Assembly (NCBI GenBank): GCA_020845895.1
Contig: JADLEX010000050.1
Span: 1 to 35,069, forward strand
Reading direction: 5' to 3'
Length of the DNA: 35,069 nt
Source of the DNA: Deltaproteobacteria bacterium
Lineage (GTDB): Bacteria > Lernaellota > Lernaellaia > JACKCT01
Position numbers and translations under genes: made by a program. Of this stretch, positions 7,558 to 16,386 are shown piece by piece. The stretch's first letter is position 1. The number at the start of each line of letters is the position of its first letter. The notes beneath the pieces are model-generated. The model was not told where the DNA came from. It saw nothing but the letters and a program-made list of their open reading frames with translations, and did no database searches.

Positions 7558-9516
7558 ATGTCTCAACTTGCCCCCATGTCGTTCCTGAGCTCGCCCGCCG
7601 TGCGCGCATCGCTCGGCCGTTTCGCACGCACGGCGGTTCTCGTCGCCGCGCCGATCGCGGCGATCGGGTGGTTCGCGGGGCTCGCGGAAATCTCCTCGCG
7701 TGGTCTGCTCGACCGCGCCCTGCCGATCGCGGCGCGTTTCGCGCTTGTGCGCTCGCTCGGCCCGGCCCTCGCGACCGGGCTCACAATCGGCGTGTGGGCG
7801 GGGCTGCTCAGAATCGCGCTGCACGCGGCGTGCCGCGACGTGAACCGGGAGCGCCGCACGTTCGGGCTGCTCGTGCTGTTCGGCGCGCTCGTCGCATTCA
7901 TCGCGATGGCCCGGCGGTTTCCCGCGTGGAAAGCGCTCGCTGACAGCGCCGCGTATACCGGCGAGGCGGTGGGCGTCTGGTTCGGAATCGTGCTGCTTGG
8001 TGTCGCGAATTTCGTTCAGGCCACGCTCCCTGTTCGCTTGAAAACCATCAGCGTGGTGGGGATGGGCGCGACGCTGGCCGCGTTTCCCATCGCGCTGCTC
8101 GAGTCCCGGATCTTTCGTCGGTCCGCGCCCGCAACGCCCTCAATGCCGACCCGGGGAAAACCTGTTCTCGCGTGGGCGGCGTCCGCGTTTATCGGCGCCA
8201 CCATCGCGACCATCGCCGTCGTGTCGCCCCCGCGAACCAAGAGCGATCTGCCGCCGATCATCCTGATCTCGATCGACACCCTGCGTCGCGACCATATGTC
8301 GGTATACGGATACGAACGGCCGACCACGCCCAACCTGGAGGACCTCGCGCGCGACGGCGCGGTCGCGCAGCAGTTCATCGCCGTGTCGCCGTGGACCCTG
8401 CCGACGCACGCCACCATGCTCACCGGGCTTTCCCCCGCGCAGCATGGCCTCACGGCTCACAACGCCCGGCTGGCCAAACGCTCACCGCTGGTCGCCGAGA
8501 TTCTCAAGAACCGGGGATACCGGACCGGCGCGGTCGTGACCTCCACGCTGCTCGCGCCGACCTACGGATTCGCGTCGGGATTCGACAAGTATGAATTCAA
8601 TGTCTCCCTCGACGCGCAGCTGGCCGCGGACCGCCTCCGACGGTGGCTGATCACCGATCCGAAGACGCCGAACTTCCTGTTTCTGCACGTGTTCGACGTG
8701 CACTACCCCTACACCCCGCCGCCGCCGTTCCTGGGCCGTTTTGGGCCGGTCGACGAGTACATGCAGAGCAAGCAGGAAGGGAACTTTTTCGATTTCGCCA
8801 AGTGGGTCGAGACGCGGCGGCAGACGCGGATGCCGACCGTGGTGAATCGGTACGACGAGGGGGTGCTCTACGTCGATCACGTGCTCGGTCTGTTTTTCAC
8901 GGAGCTCAGAAAGTCCAAAATCTACGATCGCGCCTGGATCTTTGTGGTCTCGGATCACGGCGAAGAGTTTTTCGAGCACGGCGGGATGGGGCACTCGGTG
9001 ACGCTTTACGAAGAACTGGTGCGCGTTCCGTTCATCGTCAAGGCGCCGGGCAATGCGTGCGGCGGTTCGACGATTGCGGCCGGTCAGATCGCGCAGGCCG
9101 CGCTGGCGTCGATGCTGCTCGACGCGGCGACGAAGGATGGGGCAGCGCCGGCGTGCGACGAGGCGACCGGCGCGCCGGTCCTCGTAGCCCAGCATTCGAC
9201 CGCGGCCACGGTCGTTTCCGAAACGCGAACCTTCGGCCCGTTGCGGTTCGGCGCGCGCACGCCCGCCTTCAAGCTATTGTCGCCGGCGCGATATCAAAAG
9301 GTTCACATGGAAGCCGAGCACGGCTACCAGCTCTTCGACCTCGCCGGGGACCCGGGCGAGGCGAACGACATCTACGCCAAGGGCGCAGCTCCCGATTTGG
9401 AGCAGGCACTCGAATCCGCATTTCGCGCCGCGGCCGAGGTCGCGACGGACGCGAAGACGCAGCGGCTCGACCCGCAGACGATCGAGGTCCTCAAGAGCCT
9501 CGGTTACATTCAGTAA
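7558..9516 (+). CDS. Membrane-anchored sulfatase-fold hydrolase or phosphotransferase
   Basis: This 652-residue protein has about five N-terminal membrane helices (residues 20-220) followed by a periplasmic alkaline-phosphatase/sulfatase-fold domain. Metal ligands are visible: the Asp of ILISIDTLRRDH (about D240) and D466-H467 in VSDHGEEFFEHGGMGH. The nucleophile region reads SPWTLPTHATMLTG, so the residue normally cysteine or serine of a formylglycine sulfatase is threonine (about T280). Thr nucleophiles are usual in phosphoethanolamine transferases and phosphodiesterases of this superfamily. Substrate unknown; lipid or glycan modification is an inference. ATG at 7558 is chosen; no good ribosome site is seen, and ATG at 7576 is an alternative. 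It converges with the VOC gene, 10 bases apart. Confidence 0.85.
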   Translation: MSQLAPMSFLSSPAVRASLGRFARTAVLVAAPIAAIGWFAGLAEISSRGLLDRALPIAARFALVRSLGPALATGLTIGVWAGLLRIALHAACRDVNRERRTFGLLVLFGALVAFIAMARRFPAWKALADSAAYTGEAVGVWFGIVLLGVANFVQATLPVRLKTISVVGMGATLAAFPIALLESRIFRRSAPATPSMPTRGKPVLAWAASAFIGATIATIAVVSPPRTKSDLPPIILISIDTLRRDHMSVYGYERPTTPNLEDLARDGAVAQQFIAVSPWTLPTHATMLTGLSPAQHGLTAHNARLAKRSPLVAEILKNRGYRTGAVVTSTLLAPTYGFASGFDKYEFNVSLDAQLAADRLRRWLITDPKTPNFLFLHVFDVHYPYTPPPPFLGRFGPVDEYMQSKQEGNFFDFAKWVETRRQTRMPTVVNRYDEGVLYVDHVLGLFFTELRKSKIYDRAWIFVVSDHGEEFFEHGGMGHSVTLYEELVRVPFIVKAPGNACGGSTIAAGQIAQAALASMLLDAATKDGAAPACDEATGAPVLVAQHSTAATVVSETRTFGPLRFGARTPAFKLLSPARYQKVHMEAEHGYQLFDLAGDPGEANDIYAKGAAPDLEQALESAFRAAAEVATDAKTQRLDPQTIEVLKSLGYIQ

Positions 9517-9526
9517 AGCGACGGGC

Positions 9527-9922
9527 TCAATACCCCTCGGGCGGTTGCCACAGTTCGATGCGGTTGCCGTCCGGGTCGAGAATCCACCCGAAGCGCCCCA
9601 GCTCGCTGTCCTCGATGCGTTCGTCCACCCACACGCCCTTGGCCCGCAGATCGGCGAGCGCGGCGTCGAGGTCGCGCACGCGGAAGTTGATCATGAACGG
9701 CGCGGGGCTGGGTTCGAAGTAGGTGGTGTCCGCGGGAAACGGCGACCACACGGTCGAGGCCATCGATCCGGGTTCTTCCCCGTCGCCGCCCTCGCGCCAG
9801 CGAAAGACCACGAATCCGTCGGGGCTCTTGGGCAGTCCCAAATGCTCGACGTACCAATCCCGAATCGCCTCGGGGTTCTTCGACTTGAAGAACACCCCGC
9901 CGAATCCCGTCACGTGCGACAT
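9527..9922 (-). CDS. VOC family (glyoxalase/bleomycin resistance) protein
   Basis: This 131-residue protein is a single two-module vicinal oxygen chelate domain: FGGVFFKSKNPEAIRDWYVE at the N-terminus, INFRVRDLDAALADLRAKGV in the second half, and the closing motif ILDPDGNRIELWQP with the metal-binding glutamate. The length fits one VOC domain of an enzyme that acts as a dimer. AGGAGG lies about 8 nt before the ATG at 9922, which fixes the start. The reaction cannot be told from the sequence; lactoylglutathione lyase-like, dioxygenase and antibiotic-binding roles all occur in this family. Confidence 0.9.
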   Translation of the reverse strand: MSHVTGFGGVFFKSKNPEAIRDWYVEHLGLPKSPDGFVVFRWREGGDGEEPGSMASTVWSPFPADTTYFEPSPAPFMINFRVRDLDAALADLRAKGVWVDERIEDSELGRFGWILDPDGNRIELWQPPEGY

Positions 9923-10022
9923 GTCGCTCCTCCTTTTGCGGGAACACATATCGAACCCGAAATCGCGCCGCGCGTCCATGGCCGTGCCGTTTGCGCCGTG
10001 ACGTGAGTTCGCGATTCGCGCC

Positions 10023-10841
10023 TTATCCTGGTGTTCCCTTCCACGGCTCGCCCGGCAGCAGCGGCATGACCTCGCGCCGGATGTACTCCTCGGCGCTTGC
10101 GGTGTCCCACTCGACGCCGGTCGCCAAGAGCGGCGCAATGTCCTTGGCGAACACCGAATCGCCGTACTTCTCGTGCAGGTTCATCTCGAATTCCGCGCGG
10201 GATACGTGCGCGCCGTCGTGTTCCAGATACCGCCGGAAACACTCCACGATGCGCGCGGGATCGCCGCTGCCATGCTTGCCGGCAATCCACAAGTCGAACA
10301 GGTCCCGGCTCTTCTTGCGTTGGTACAGGGCACGCAGCTTGGTGCCGAGCAACTCGTCGAGCGCATACGTCCTGATGGGTGCCGCGCCGGAGAACCACCG
10401 CGATTGCATTTCCAGTGTACGTTCCTCGAAGCCAAAGACGGTGAAGTGTTCGCGGGTGTTGATCTCCACCTTGAGCCTCATGGGTATGGCCGGCGCTCCC
10501 TCGCTGGTCATCCGGTAGATCAGGATCACGCGACCCTCGTTGAACGAACGCTTCGGCGAGCCAAGCCAGGGGTCCAGCACCGCGCGCACGGCGGTGAGCG
10601 TGTCGCCGATCGATCCGGGTTCCACCTGCACGAGGTCGATGTCTTCCGAGTAGCGAGGCGCGGGTTTGATGTGAAGCTTGTAGAGCGCGGTTCCGCCGCG
10701 AAAGGCGAGCGCCTTGGCGATCTCCGGGCGGTCGAACATCTCGATCACGGTGCGGGTGATGACCATATCCTGCTCAACCTGGAGGTCCTGCGTCCACCGC
10801 GCTTGCGTCCGCCACTGCGTAATGTCGTCGAACGGGATCAT
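10023..10841 (-). CDS. abiEii: AbiEii toxin, nucleotidyltransferase of a type IV toxin-antitoxin system
   Basis: This 272-residue cytosolic protein has the AbiEii/AbiGii motifs: FRGGTALYKLH (Gly-Gly-Thr, residues 49-51), the metal-binding SEDIDL (D67, D69), the conserved acidic strand LKVEINTRE, and KSRDLFDLW. AbiEii toxins are nucleotidyltransferases that stop growth, and relatives of the MenT type modify tRNA acceptor ends. The ATG overlaps the stop of the antitoxin gene by 4 bases (ATGA), the standard antitoxin-first layout. All the nucleotidyltransferase motifs look intact, so it is probably active. The system may serve phage defence or element maintenance. Confidence 0.92.
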   Translation of the reverse strand: MIPFDDITQWRTQARWTQDLQVEQDMVITRTVIEMFDRPEIAKALAFRGGTALYKLHIKPAPRYSEDIDLVQVEPGSIGDTLTAVRAVLDPWLGSPKRSFNEGRVILIYRMTSEGAPAIPMRLKVEINTREHFTVFGFEERTLEMQSRWFSGAAPIRTYALDELLGTKLRALYQRKKSRDLFDLWIAGKHGSGDPARIVECFRRYLEHDGAHVSRAEFEMNLHEKYGDSVFAKDIAPLLATGVEWDTASAEEYIRREVMPLLPGEPWKGTPG

Positions 10842-11620
10842 TGTTCCGGCTCCACGGTGTCGTTGACTTGCAGCTTCCAGCGGACGTTACGATCCCCGTC
10901 GTCCGAACGACGCTTCGGATTCAGCGGAATGGTCTGGCGAGCGTTCTCGGCAACGTATTCGGCCAAAGGACCGACCAGGTTCTCGGCGCCGACGATCTCC
11001 AGGAGATGGCCGAGCCGCTGGGACCACGACACCGGGGACAATGGAGCGAGGTGAGCCAGTTCGTCCGCGTTGATCGCCTCCACGAGTTCCGTCAGGACGG
11101 TGGCGACGTGATCCATTCCGCCCGCACGTTCGGCGTACCCCACGAGATCGAACGCGGTGGCCTCGGGGGTGGAAATCCTCACGATCCCTCTCGGTGTGTT
11201 TTTCGCGATCGTCGGGATCTCCTGCACGTTGCGCCGGGCGAAAAAACGAACCCGAACATCGCCGCATTCGATGGGTCGGCGGTTGATCGCGACGATGACC
11301 TGAAATGTCTGCGGGCGGTGGTGGGCGGCGCCGTGGTACTCGGCGGCGCTGAGGAGACCGACGTAATAGTCGAGGCCGAGATGATTCATGAGTTGTGGCA
11401 CGAACTGGTCGGCCGGGAGACACCCAATGCGCCGGTACTCCGGCGGCACGATGACGTGGAACCCGTTGAAAGGCATTGCGATGGCCCCCTTGGCGCGGAG
11501 CCGCCGAAGGGCGGCTCTTGCGGCCACGATGGATATCCCCAAGGCGTCGCGGACCTCCACGGTGGTGACGTGGTAACGCCCCTGGGAAGCAAGTTCGTCA
11601 ATGTGTTTGGCGAGGTCCAC
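10838..11620 (-). CDS. abiEi: AbiEi-type antitoxin and autorepressor
   Basis: This 260-residue protein has an N-terminal winged helix (HIDELASQGRYHVTTVEVRD to LRRLRAKGAI) and the AbiEi body, with YYVGLLSAAEYHGAAHHRPQ, FFARRNV and ISTPEATAFDLVGY. AbiEi antitoxins counter AbiEii without stable binding and repress their own promoter by binding inverted repeats. The start is GTG at 11620, with GGGAG 7 nt upstream. The 4-base overlap couples translation to the toxin. A 14-bp inverted repeat immediately upstream (11639-11681) is the likely operator. Confidence 0.9.
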   Translation of the reverse strand: MDLAKHIDELASQGRYHVTTVEVRDALGISIVAARAALRRLRAKGAIAMPFNGFHVIVPPEYRRIGCLPADQFVPQLMNHLGLDYYVGLLSAAEYHGAAHHRPQTFQVIVAINRRPIECGDVRVRFFARRNVQEIPTIAKNTPRGIVRISTPEATAFDLVGYAERAGGMDHVATVLTELVEAINADELAHLAPLSPVSWSQRLGHLLEIVGAENLVGPLAEYVAENARQTIPLNPKRRSDDGDRNVRWKLQVNDTVEPEQ

Positions 11621-11638
11621 GAACAGTCTCCCGATAGA

Positions 11639-11681
11639 TCACTCGCAAAAGGTAACGAAAGACGCTTCCTTTTGCAAGTGA
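11639..11681 (-). promoter_or_regulatory. Likely AbiEi operator, 14-bp inverted repeat
   Basis: TCACTCGCAAAAGG (11639-11652) and CCTTTTGCAAGTGA (11668-11681) pair at 13 of 14 positions across a 15-base spacer. The repeat starts 19 bases upstream of the antitoxin start codon, where the promoter should be. AbiEi proteins are known to repress through paired inverted repeats in this position, so assignment as its operator is well grounded but untested. Confidence 0.75.
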
Positions 11682-11861
11682 AATCGACAGGGATGTATGG
11701 AGCGGAGAAGGTGTCCGAGGCATAGCGGGAGTCGATGTTCGATTTCCCGGCGGCGGCGTTTCACGGGGAATTTTCGGGCGTGGCGACGCCCGATCGCCCC
11801 GGCGGGCGTGTGGTGTGCTAAAATAACTCGACTTGGGGCGAACCTCCCGACGGGTGACGAG

Positions 11862-12746
11862 ATGAAATGGGTGTCTTCGTGGACGGCGTTCGGCGCGGCG
11901 GTGTTTTTCGCGGCGGCTCTGGCGATCGCGGCGTGCGAGAGCGGCGGCAGCGGCGATGATGATGACGACGATTACCAGGGAGACGGTACGCTCGGCGGCG
12001 AGATCATGGAAGCCTGCGCCGAGTTCTTCGCCGAATGCTACGACCTCTCAGAGGCGTCGGCCGCCGCGAATTACTGCGATTTCCTCGACCAATATCTCGA
12101 TCTCGGCCCGTGCTACGACAAAGCGCTGCGCGACTTTCTCGGATGCGTGATCGACGGGTTCGACTGCGATACGCACGACCCCGCCGGGATTACGCCGTGC
12201 CAGGACTCGCTGGGAGCCGACCTCGCGGACTGCGGCGGACCGGTCGACGATGACGCCGACGATGACGCATCGGATGACGACGACGATTCGGATGATGACG
12301 ACGCGGACGATGACGACGACGACAGCGACGACGACTCGGACGACGATGCCGATGACGATGCGGACGACGACAGCTCGGGTTCGGCTCCCGTTCTCTCCGG
12401 CGGCGGGTGGGATCCTGATCCCGCGGTCGACGACGGCTCGGGCGACATCGTCAGCACGCTCTCATGGCAGGTTTGCGATGTGGACGACGACCTGTCCGGC
12501 GGGCAGATCTTCATCTGGTTCACCGGAACCTCGGAGCCCGCGATCGTGGACGACGTCTTTTGGGACGAATTCGGCGGCGGGGCGCCCAGCGCGCCGAACT
12601 GCGGCTCGCCGCTCACCGTGGGCATCACGGTCGATTTCACGTCCATCGTCCCGTGGGGCGACGACAACTGCGTCGACGTCGAAGCCACGGATGGCGAAGG
12701 CAACATGAGCAACAAGCTCGTGAATCTTTGCGTCTACGTGCCGTGA
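11862..12746 (+). CDS. Lipoprotein with Cys-rich domain, acidic linker and C-terminal Ig-like domain
   Basis: This 294-residue protein begins MKWVSSWTAFGAAVFFAAAL and has a lipobox AIAAC. The mature part has three regions. A Cys-rich helical segment (about residues 45-127) has Cys spaced in pairs, as in ACAEFFAECYDL and CVIDGFDCDTHD. A 42-residue linker (129-170) holds 33 aspartates. A beta-rich domain (about 172-294) has PVLSGGGWDPDP and ends NKLVNLCVYVP, resembling Ig-like or bacterial surface domains. It probably sits in the outer membrane facing outward. The start at 11862 is chosen for the signal peptide; longer upstream frames are Arg-rich and unlikely. TAAAAT at 11819-11824 may be the -10 box. 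Function unknown. Confidence 0.8.
   Translation: MKWVSSWTAFGAAVFFAAALAIAACESGGSGDDDDDDYQGDGTLGGEIMEACAEFFAECYDLSEASAAANYCDFLDQYLDLGPCYDKALRDFLGCVIDGFDCDTHDPAGITPCQDSLGADLADCGGPVDDDADDDASDDDDDSDDDDADDDDDDSDDDSDDDADDDADDDSSGSAPVLSGGGWDPDPAVDDGSGDIVSTLSWQVCDVDDDLSGGQIFIWFTGTSEPAIVDDVFWDEFGGGAPSAPNCGSPLTVGITVDFTSIVPWGDDNCVDVEATDGEGNMSNKLVNLCVYVP
12246..12371. repeat. (GAY)n coding microsatellite for a poly-Asp linker
   Basis: Forty-two consecutive codons, almost all GAC or GAT with a few GCN and TCN or TCG interruptions, encode 33 Asp and 9 Ala or Ser. Slipped-strand mispairing could change the number of units in threes without breaking the frame. Confidence 0.9.
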
Positions 12747-12748
12747 CG

Positions 12749-13993
12749 TTATAGGAACGCGAAACCTTCGCCGCGATAGGTCGGCACGCGATCGACCACG
12801 CGGCCGCCGCGCACGAGCACGATCTCGTTGAAACGCTCCATCAATTCCCCGGCCTTGGCGTGCCGGAAAATCACCGGCGCGCCGAGCCGCGCCTCCCCCG
12901 CCGACGCCGGCCAACGCAAGGGGGTCTGCGTTTCGCCCGCGCCCTCGACGCCGAGCAGCGATAAGCCCCGCGGCAAATGCGGCACCGGCAGACGGTCGCG
13001 CCCGGCCTCGCCGCTGGCGACGTAGCCGCCGCCCTGACAGGTGACGATGCCAGGCGCGGGAAAACGAACGATTTGAAGCGCGAAAAACGCGGCGGGTTCG
13101 AGCCGGGTTCCGGCGTAGTAGTCGAACAGGTGCGGACAGAAAAATCCGCTGCCCGCCGTGACCTCGGTGACGACGTCCTCGTTGCTGGTCGTCGCGAGGC
13201 TTCCCGTGCCGCCGCCGTTGAAGAGCGCGACGTTCACGCCCGCCGCGCGAAGCTCCGACGCGATACGCGCGCGCCGCGAAGCGACATCGGGAATCGACCG
13301 GCGCTTGATCCATGCTTTCACCGGGTTCGTCAGCGGCGTGAAGGGGCTCGCCTCGCCCATGCCCGCGACCTGCGCCTCGTAGCCCATCAGTGCGTCGACG
13401 ATCACGCCGCCCGCCCGCTGGGCCTCGCGCGCGATCGCGATCGCCTCGGCCCCCGTGCGGATGGGGCTGCGCCGAACGCCCAGATGCGTCGCCGTGCCGA
13501 ACGGTCGATACGACATGTCGATGTCGATCACCGCGCGCAGCGTGACGCCTTCGGCGTGCGAGACATCGCTCATCGCGCGCACATGTTCGGCGCTGTCCAC
13601 CACCAAGCGCACGGTGCGGCCCGCGCGCGTGAGCGCGGCGAGCGCCACTAGGTCGGCGCGCTGCATTGTGGGATACGCAATCAGCAGATCGTCGAAACCG
13701 CGATCGGCGAGAAAGGCGGCCTCGGCGACGGTGAGGCACATGAGGCCGCCGTAGATGTCTTCCAGTCGTTCTCGCAGATGCGAAGCAACCCGAACGCAAC
13801 GCAGCGATTTGGTCGCGAGGCGAAGCCGCTTGCCGCTCGCCCGCACGGGCGCGGCGATGCGATCGGCGTTGCGCTCGAGCGCGTCGAGATCGACGAGCGC
13901 GGCGGGCAGGGCTACGCCTTCGAGGGAGCGAATCCAGTCGGAATATTCGAGCCGGCCGGTTTGAAGCACGCGTTCTCCGTGGAACGACGTCAT
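12749..13993 (-). CDS. PLP fold-type III enzyme, D-threonine aldolase / amino acid deaminase-like
   Basis: This 414-residue protein has an alanine-racemase-like TIM barrel: PAALVDLDALERNADRI, then the PLP lysine in RLATKS (Lys62), then VIDIDMSYRP and a phosphate-binding glycine run NGGGTGS. The C-terminal beta domain carries PVIFRHAKAGELMERFNEIV and ends PTYRGEGFAFL, a signature I associate with the amino acid deaminase/aldolase branch. It probably cleaves or deaminates a beta-hydroxy D-amino acid. The ATG at 13993 is used although the ribosome site is weak. It is separated from the chemotaxis receptor by a terminator and converges with the lipoprotein, 2 bases apart. Confidence 0.8.
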   Translation of the reverse strand: MTSFHGERVLQTGRLEYSDWIRSLEGVALPAALVDLDALERNADRIAAPVRASGKRLRLATKSLRCVRVASHLRERLEDIYGGLMCLTVAEAAFLADRGFDDLLIAYPTMQRADLVALAALTRAGRTVRLVVDSAEHVRAMSDVSHAEGVTLRAVIDIDMSYRPFGTATHLGVRRSPIRTGAEAIAIAREAQRAGGVIVDALMGYEAQVAGMGEASPFTPLTNPVKAWIKRRSIPDVASRRARIASELRAAGVNVALFNGGGTGSLATTSNEDVVTEVTAGSGFFCPHLFDYYAGTRLEPAAFFALQIVRFPAPGIVTCQGGGYVASGEAGRDRLPVPHLPRGLSLLGVEGAGETQTPLRWPASAGEARLGAPVIFRHAKAGELMERFNEIVLVRGGRVVDRVPTYRGEGFAFL

Positions 13994-14032
13994 TCTACGA
14001 ACGCAAACGGAAAGAGGGAAAGGGAAAGAAAA

Positions 14033-14054
14033 CGGGCCGGCGCGAACCGGCCCG
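14033..14054 (-). terminator. Rho-independent terminator of the chemotaxis receptor gene
   Basis: CGGGCCGG and CCGGCCCG form an 8-bp stem with a 6-base loop, followed on the minus strand by TTTTCTTTCC. It lies 28 bases after the receptor stop. A T-run on the plus strand (14060-14064) gives it partial symmetry. Confidence 0.8.
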
Positions 14055-14081
14055 ATCCGTTTTTATCGCTCGAAAATTGCG

Positions 14082-16181
14082 CTACACGCGGAACTGGCCC
14101 ACGATGCCGCGCAGTTCGTCCGCGAGCGCCGACATGTTGTCCGACACGCGCCGCGTGGTCGCCGCGCCCTGCGCGGTTTCGCGCGCCGCGGTGTCCACGC
14201 CCTGGATGTTGCGCGACACCTCGCCCACGCCGGAAGCGGACTCGACCACGGCGCGCACGACTTCGCTTTCGAGGCTCACGGAAAGCTGCTGCACCGACGC
14301 CGAGACGCTGGTGCTGCCCGTCGCGGCCTGCTGCACGGAGACGGCGACTTCGCGCGTGGTCGCGGTCTGCTGCTCCACGGCGGCCGCGATCATGCCGGAG
14401 ATCGTGTTCATCTCGTTCACGAACTCGGTGATGCGCGAGACCGCGTCGACCGAGTCGCGGGTGTGCGTCTGCATGGCGCGGATCTTTTCGTCGATCTCCT
14501 GCGTGGCGACGGCCGTCTGCTTCGCGAGTTCCTTGACCTCGTGCGCGACCACGGCGAAACCTTTGCCCGCCTCGCCGGCGCTCGCCGCTTCGATGGTGGC
14601 GTTGAGCGCGAGCAGATTCGTTTGATCGGCGATGTCGTTGATGACGTTGACGACCTTGCCGATCTCGAACGACGCGGCCTCGAGCGCCTTCACCAGCTCG
14701 CCCGTGCGCGCGGCCTGCGTGTTGGCGTCGGCGGCCACGGTCGCGGCGCGGCTGGTGTTGCGCGAGACTTCCTGCAGCGTTGAGGTCATTTCCTCCATCG
14801 CCGCGGCGATGGTGTTCATGCCCGTCGACATCTCCTCGACCGACGAGGCGATCGTCGTCACGTTGCCCGACATGTTCTCCGCGGCGCGGCGCACCATGTT
14901 GACGCTGCTCGAAATCTGCTCCGACGCGCTCGCCACCACGCCTGTCTGGCGGCTCATTTCCTCGGCGCCTCCGGCGAGCTGGGCCGACACGCTCGACAGA
15001 TCCTCGGCGCGGCTCGTGAGCTGCATCGTGCTGTCGGCGACCTTGCGGATCGAAATCTGGAGTTTCTCGACGAACTTGTTGAAATTCGTCGCGAGCGCGC
15101 CCACCTCGTCCTTCGTCTTCACGTCCAGGCGGCGCGTCAGGTCGCCCTCGCCGTCGGCGATATCCGCCAGCATGGCGTTGGCCTCGACGATGGGCTTCAC
15201 CACCGACCGGGCGATGACGAGTGCAAACGCCACGCCGATCACGAAGGCGACGAGCGAGACCGTCACGTTCAGCCACTTCACGCGCTGGTTCGACGCGAGC
15301 ACGGCCGGACCCAGGGCGTCCTGGCGCTCCATGAAGACCTGTCGCACCTCTTCGATGTGCCCGCTCATGCGGGGCCCGAGTTCCTTCAGCGCGACGTTCA
15401 CGACGGCGTTGCGCTCGAGGATCGCCTTCTCGCTCGCTTCGCGGGATTTTTCGTAGGCCTCCGCGTTGTCGCGAATTTCGCTCATCAGTTTCCGGGCGTC
15501 GCCCGCCGCCGCGAAGCCGTCGATCTTTTTCACGCCGGCCTGAAATTGGGCGATCATCGCGCGCGCTTCGCTTGCGGATTCGGTGTTGTTGTCTTTCAGG
15601 AACCGCAGCATGTTCACTCGGCCCTTGAGAAGATCGCGCCGTGCGTTGGCCGCCGTCGTGACCGCCGCGGGGTCCGTCAGCAGGTTTCCGTCGATCAGCC
15701 GCGTGATCGCCGCTTCGATTTTCGGGCCGGCCTCGAAGAGCGTCTTGACGTTCGAGTCCGACGTTTCCTGCAACGCCACCGCCTTGCGGAACGCCTCGTC
15801 GAACTCTTTCATCTCCCCGACGATTCCGTCCAAGTCGCGTCGCGCGCGGATGACGAGTTCGGATTCGCCGAGCGCATCGAGGTGCTTGCGCGCCGTTTCC
15901 GCGGCCTCGATCGCGTCCTTGTACCGTTCGTCGTACTTCGCCACGAGCTTGGCGTCCGACGTCGAGAGGAATTCGACCGCGAATAGTCGGCCCTCCGTCA
16001 GATCCTGATTGACTCTGGCGAGAGCGTTGCGGACGATCGCGGTGCCGCGATACTCGGTGAACCCGCTTCCAGCTTTTGTCAGCCCGAAAAAGGCCGTGAC
16101 GGCGATCAGCGCCAGCAGCGCGATCACGGTCCCGAAACCGAGCGTGATTCTCTTCGCGATGGTCATGTTACCGAGCGTCAT
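14082..16181 (-). CDS. Methyl-accepting chemotaxis protein
   Basis: This 699-residue transmembrane receptor has a first membrane helix at about 10-33 ([20 protein letters not shown]), a long helical periplasmic ligand-binding region (about 34-300, consistent with a four-helix or helical bimodular sensor), a second helix at about 303-328 ([20 protein letters not shown]), a HAMP domain (about 329-382) and a cytoplasmic signalling coiled coil. The hairpin tip reads [20 protein letters not shown] and contacts CheA and CheW. GGGGAGG 6 nt before the ATG fixes the start. No chemotaxis kinase or methylesterase gene is adjacent, so it is an orphan receptor. Ligand unknown. Confidence 0.95.
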   Translation of the reverse strand: MTLGNMTIAKRITLGFGTVIALLALIAVTAFFGLTKAGSGFTEYRGTAIVRNALARVNQDLTEGRLFAVEFLSTSDAKLVAKYDERYKDAIEAAETARKHLDALGESELVIRARRDLDGIVGEMKEFDEAFRKAVALQETSDSNVKTLFEAGPKIEAAITRLIDGNLLTDPAAVTTAANARRDLLKGRVNMLRFLKDNNTESASEARAMIAQFQAGVKKIDGFAAAGDARKLMSEIRDNAEAYEKSREASEKAILERNAVVNVALKELGPRMSGHIEEVRQVFMERQDALGPAVLASNQRVKWLNVTVSLVAFVIGVAFALVIARSVVKPIVEANAMLADIADGEGDLTRRLDVKTKDEVGALATNFNKFVEKLQISIRKVADSTMQLTSRAEDLSSVSAQLAGGAEEMSRQTGVVASASEQISSSVNMVRRAAENMSGNVTTIASSVEEMSTGMNTIAAAMEEMTSTLQEVSRNTSRAATVAADANTQAARTGELVKALEAASFEIGKVVNVINDIADQTNLLALNATIEAASAGEAGKGFAVVAHEVKELAKQTAVATQEIDEKIRAMQTHTRDSVDAVSRITEFVNEMNTISGMIAAAVEQQTATTREVAVSVQQAATGSTSVSASVQQLSVSLESEVVRAVVESASGVGEVSRNIQGVDTAARETAQGAATTRRVSDNMSALADELRGIVGQFRV

Positions 16182-16386
16182 GCGTATACCTCCCCTGTGC
16201 GGCGCGCCGAACCGCCGCTTTCCAAACCAGGAATTTCCGCGAGAAATGCGGCCCTCGAGAGGTTCCGGACGGAGCCCGGTTCATTCTCGACGTGTGACTG
16301 ATCGGTGCGCGGGGGAGCGGCGCTGCAATATCATCCGACGATTGCGTGATGACGATTACATGAAGAGATTTTCGCGCAGGACGGGA

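Noticed and set aside
7558-9516. True formylglycine sulfatase
   Set aside because: The required Cys or Ser is replaced by Thr and the following Arg of the CxPxR motif is absent.
16182-16386. Sigma54 promoter before the chemotaxis receptor
   Set aside because: The GG-GC spacing of the best candidate is 8 rather than 10 bases and the rest of the consensus is missing.
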